Positions 16,499 through 17,416 of a stretch of 17,416 bases of DNA are shown here, piece by piece (within the stretch, counting starts at the first letter, position 1; the number at the start of each line of letters is the position of its first letter). The position numbers and the translations under genes were made by a program. This DNA comes from Algoriphagus sp. Lineage in GTDB: Bacteria; Bacteroidota; Bacteroidia; Cytophagales; Cyclobacteriaceae. The DNA lies in contig JALRIY010000003.1 in the NCBI GenBank assembly GCA_023255285.1, forward strand, positions 16,094 through 33,509, read 5' to 3'. Below the pieces are notes generated by a model. That model had not been told where the DNA came from. It made no database searches and was given only the letters and a program-made list of their open reading frames with translations.

Positions 16499-16499
16499 G

Positions 16500-16507
16500 T
16501 ACATTTG
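16500..16507 (+). promoter_or_regulatory. -7 promoter element for the glycosyltransferase gene
   Basis: TACATTTG matches TAnnTTTG, 34 bp before the ATG at 16542 and one base after the T-run of the icd terminator. The -33 position falls in the terminator stem and has no clear TTTG. The layout suggests that the glycosyltransferase is transcribed independently of icd. Confidence 0.5.
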
Positions 16508-16541
16508 TAGGTATCAATTTTTAGCTAGCGCATCGAATCCC

Positions 16542-17416
16542 ATGCAAAAACGCGTGTTAATTATTACCTACTATTGGCCTCCGAGTGGAGGCTCAGGTGT
16601 TCAACGCTGGTTGAAATTTGCTAAATACTTACCTGAAGCAGGCTGGGAACCTGTTATCTTTACCCCAGAAAATCCAGACTTCGATCTTCAAGACGAGACA
16701 CTCCTTAAGGAGATTTCTTCGGATCTAGAAGTTATCCGATTTCCCATCTGGGAACCCTATCACTTATTTACCAAGGTAAAAAAACAAGCAAAAAGCCATC
16801 CCAGCCGTATCCTGGAGCAACCAAAAAAGGGATTCCTCGAAAAAATAGCCATTTGGCTACGTGCCAACCTGCTGGTACCAGATCCTCGTATCTTTTGGGT
16901 GAAGCCTTCTGTCCAATTTTTAAGTCAACTGCTCAAAGAAGGACAATTTCAAGCCATCATCACCACTGGACCACCCCATAGTTTACATTTAATTGGACAG
17001 CAACTTAAGAAAAAGTATAATTTACCTTGGTTGGCCGATTTTCGAGATCCTTGGTCCCAGTGGGAGTTTCTAGACACGCTCCCCATGCTCTCGTTTATCC
17101 AAAGACGACACGAGGCACTGGAGCAAAAGGTCTTGCTGCAAGCCGATGTGGTGGTGACTATTTCCCCAACCTTCCAGCGTGATTTGGAGAAACTCTCAGG
17201 AAGAAAAATAGACCTGATCACCAATGGCTACGATCCAGCAGATATTCCTCAAGATTTTGCCCCTCAACCCAAAGTAACCAATCAACTTCACCTAATTTAC
17301 ACTGGCATCATTGATGCTATTCGCAACCCAATCCCTTTAATGCAGGCCTTGAAGGATGAATTTGAAGCTTCAGGGGAGGAGGTCTCATGGACTTTTGTAG
17401 GGAAGGTAAGCGAACA
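16542..17416 (+). CDS. Glycosyltransferase family 4 protein, partial (runs off right edge)
   Basis: The first 291 codons of a GT-B fold glycosyltransferase, probably using a nucleotide-sugar donor to extend a surface polysaccharide at the cytoplasmic face of the inner membrane. It opens MQKRVLIITYYWPPSGGSGV, with QRWLKFAKYL next, the typical N-terminal strand and Gly-rich acceptor loop of this group. Further family features are IITTGPPHSLHL, LADFRDPWSQWEF, ADVVVTISPTFQRDL and ITNGYDPADI, after which the donor-binding domain begins at LHLIYTGII. The donor-binding E-x7-E motif lies beyond the window. There is no signal peptide or transmembrane helix in the visible part. It follows the icd terminator and has its own -7 box. 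Donor and acceptor sugars cannot be predicted. Confidence 0.92.
   Translation, partial: MQKRVLIITYYWPPSGGSGVQRWLKFAKYLPEAGWEPVIFTPENPDFDLQDETLLKEISSDLEVIRFPIWEPYHLFTKVKKQAKSHPSRILEQPKKGFLEKIAIWLRANLLVPDPRIFWVKPSVQFLSQLLKEGQFQAIITTGPPHSLHLIGQQLKKKYNLPWLADFRDPWSQWEFLDTLPMLSFIQRRHEALEQKVLLQADVVVTISPTFQRDLEKLSGRKIDLITNGYDPADIPQDFAPQPKVTNQLHLIYTGIIDAIRNPIPLMQALKDEFEASGEEVSWTFVGKVSE

Noticed and set aside
1..17416. Defence system, mobile element, CRISPR or biosynthetic cluster
   Set aside because: No transposase, integrase, nuclease-helicase set, direct-repeat array or multi-gene pathway cluster is present; nearly all genes belong to conserved Bacteroidota families.

Overview
The window looks like ordinary chromosomal core sequence from a Bacteroidota bacterium. 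It is probably from the Cytophagales, and the gene content would suit an Algoriphagus/Cyclobacterium-like lineage, but that placement is inference without a search. The phylum call rests on a SprA-type T9SS/gliding translocon (positions 1-1455), the Bacteroidota lipoprotein families DUF4837 and DUF4292, the ruvA-sprA adjacency, and promoters of the TTTG/TAnnTTTG type instead of sigma70 -35/-10 boxes. I see no insertion sequence, phage gene, CRISPR array, tRNA or rRNA.

Layout: 12 genes run leftwards (minus strand) from 14781 to 1, and two run rightwards from 14994 to the right edge. From right to left, the minus-strand genes form three probable transcription units. (1) echA (enoyl-CoA hydratase) and a Wzx/MATE-like polysaccharide flippase, behind a near-perfect Bacteroidota promoter at 14803-14833. 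(2) An exported TPR protein, a DUF4292 lipoprotein and an EnvC-like degenerate M23 protein, with overlapping or abutting ends. (3) tatA, gatA, an MltD-like lytic transglycosylase with two LysM domains, a DUF4837 lipoprotein, a MaeB-type malic enzyme, ruvA and sprA, behind a good promoter at 8614-8644. Gaps inside unit 3 run from a 4-bp overlap to 89 bp. On the plus strand, a 484-aa isocitrate dehydrogenase has its own promoter and a strong terminator, followed at once by another promoter and a family-4 glycosyltransferase that runs off the right edge.

Functionally the window mixes central carbon metabolism (isocitrate dehydrogenase, malic enzyme, enoyl-CoA hydratase), translation and DNA repair (GatA, RuvA), and a large share of envelope biology: peptidoglycan cleavage and its control, Tat export, T9SS secretion, surface polysaccharide flipping and glycosyl transfer, and three or four exported proteins of unknown role. 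No stretch over 300 bp lacks a gene; the largest gap is the 212-bp divergent region between echA and icd.

I do not see a clearly new defence or mobile system. The points most worth a second look are: the Asp-Ile coenzyme signature in the isocitrate dehydrogenase, which suggests NAD+ rather than NADP+; the catalytically dead M23 domain next to a LolB-like lipoprotein and a TPR protein; the loss of the catalytic Ser-Arg pair in the phosphotransacetylase half of the malic enzyme; and several genes whose correct starts (TTG for sprA, GTG for the TPR protein, internal ATGs for echA and icd) are revealed by signal peptides and promoters.
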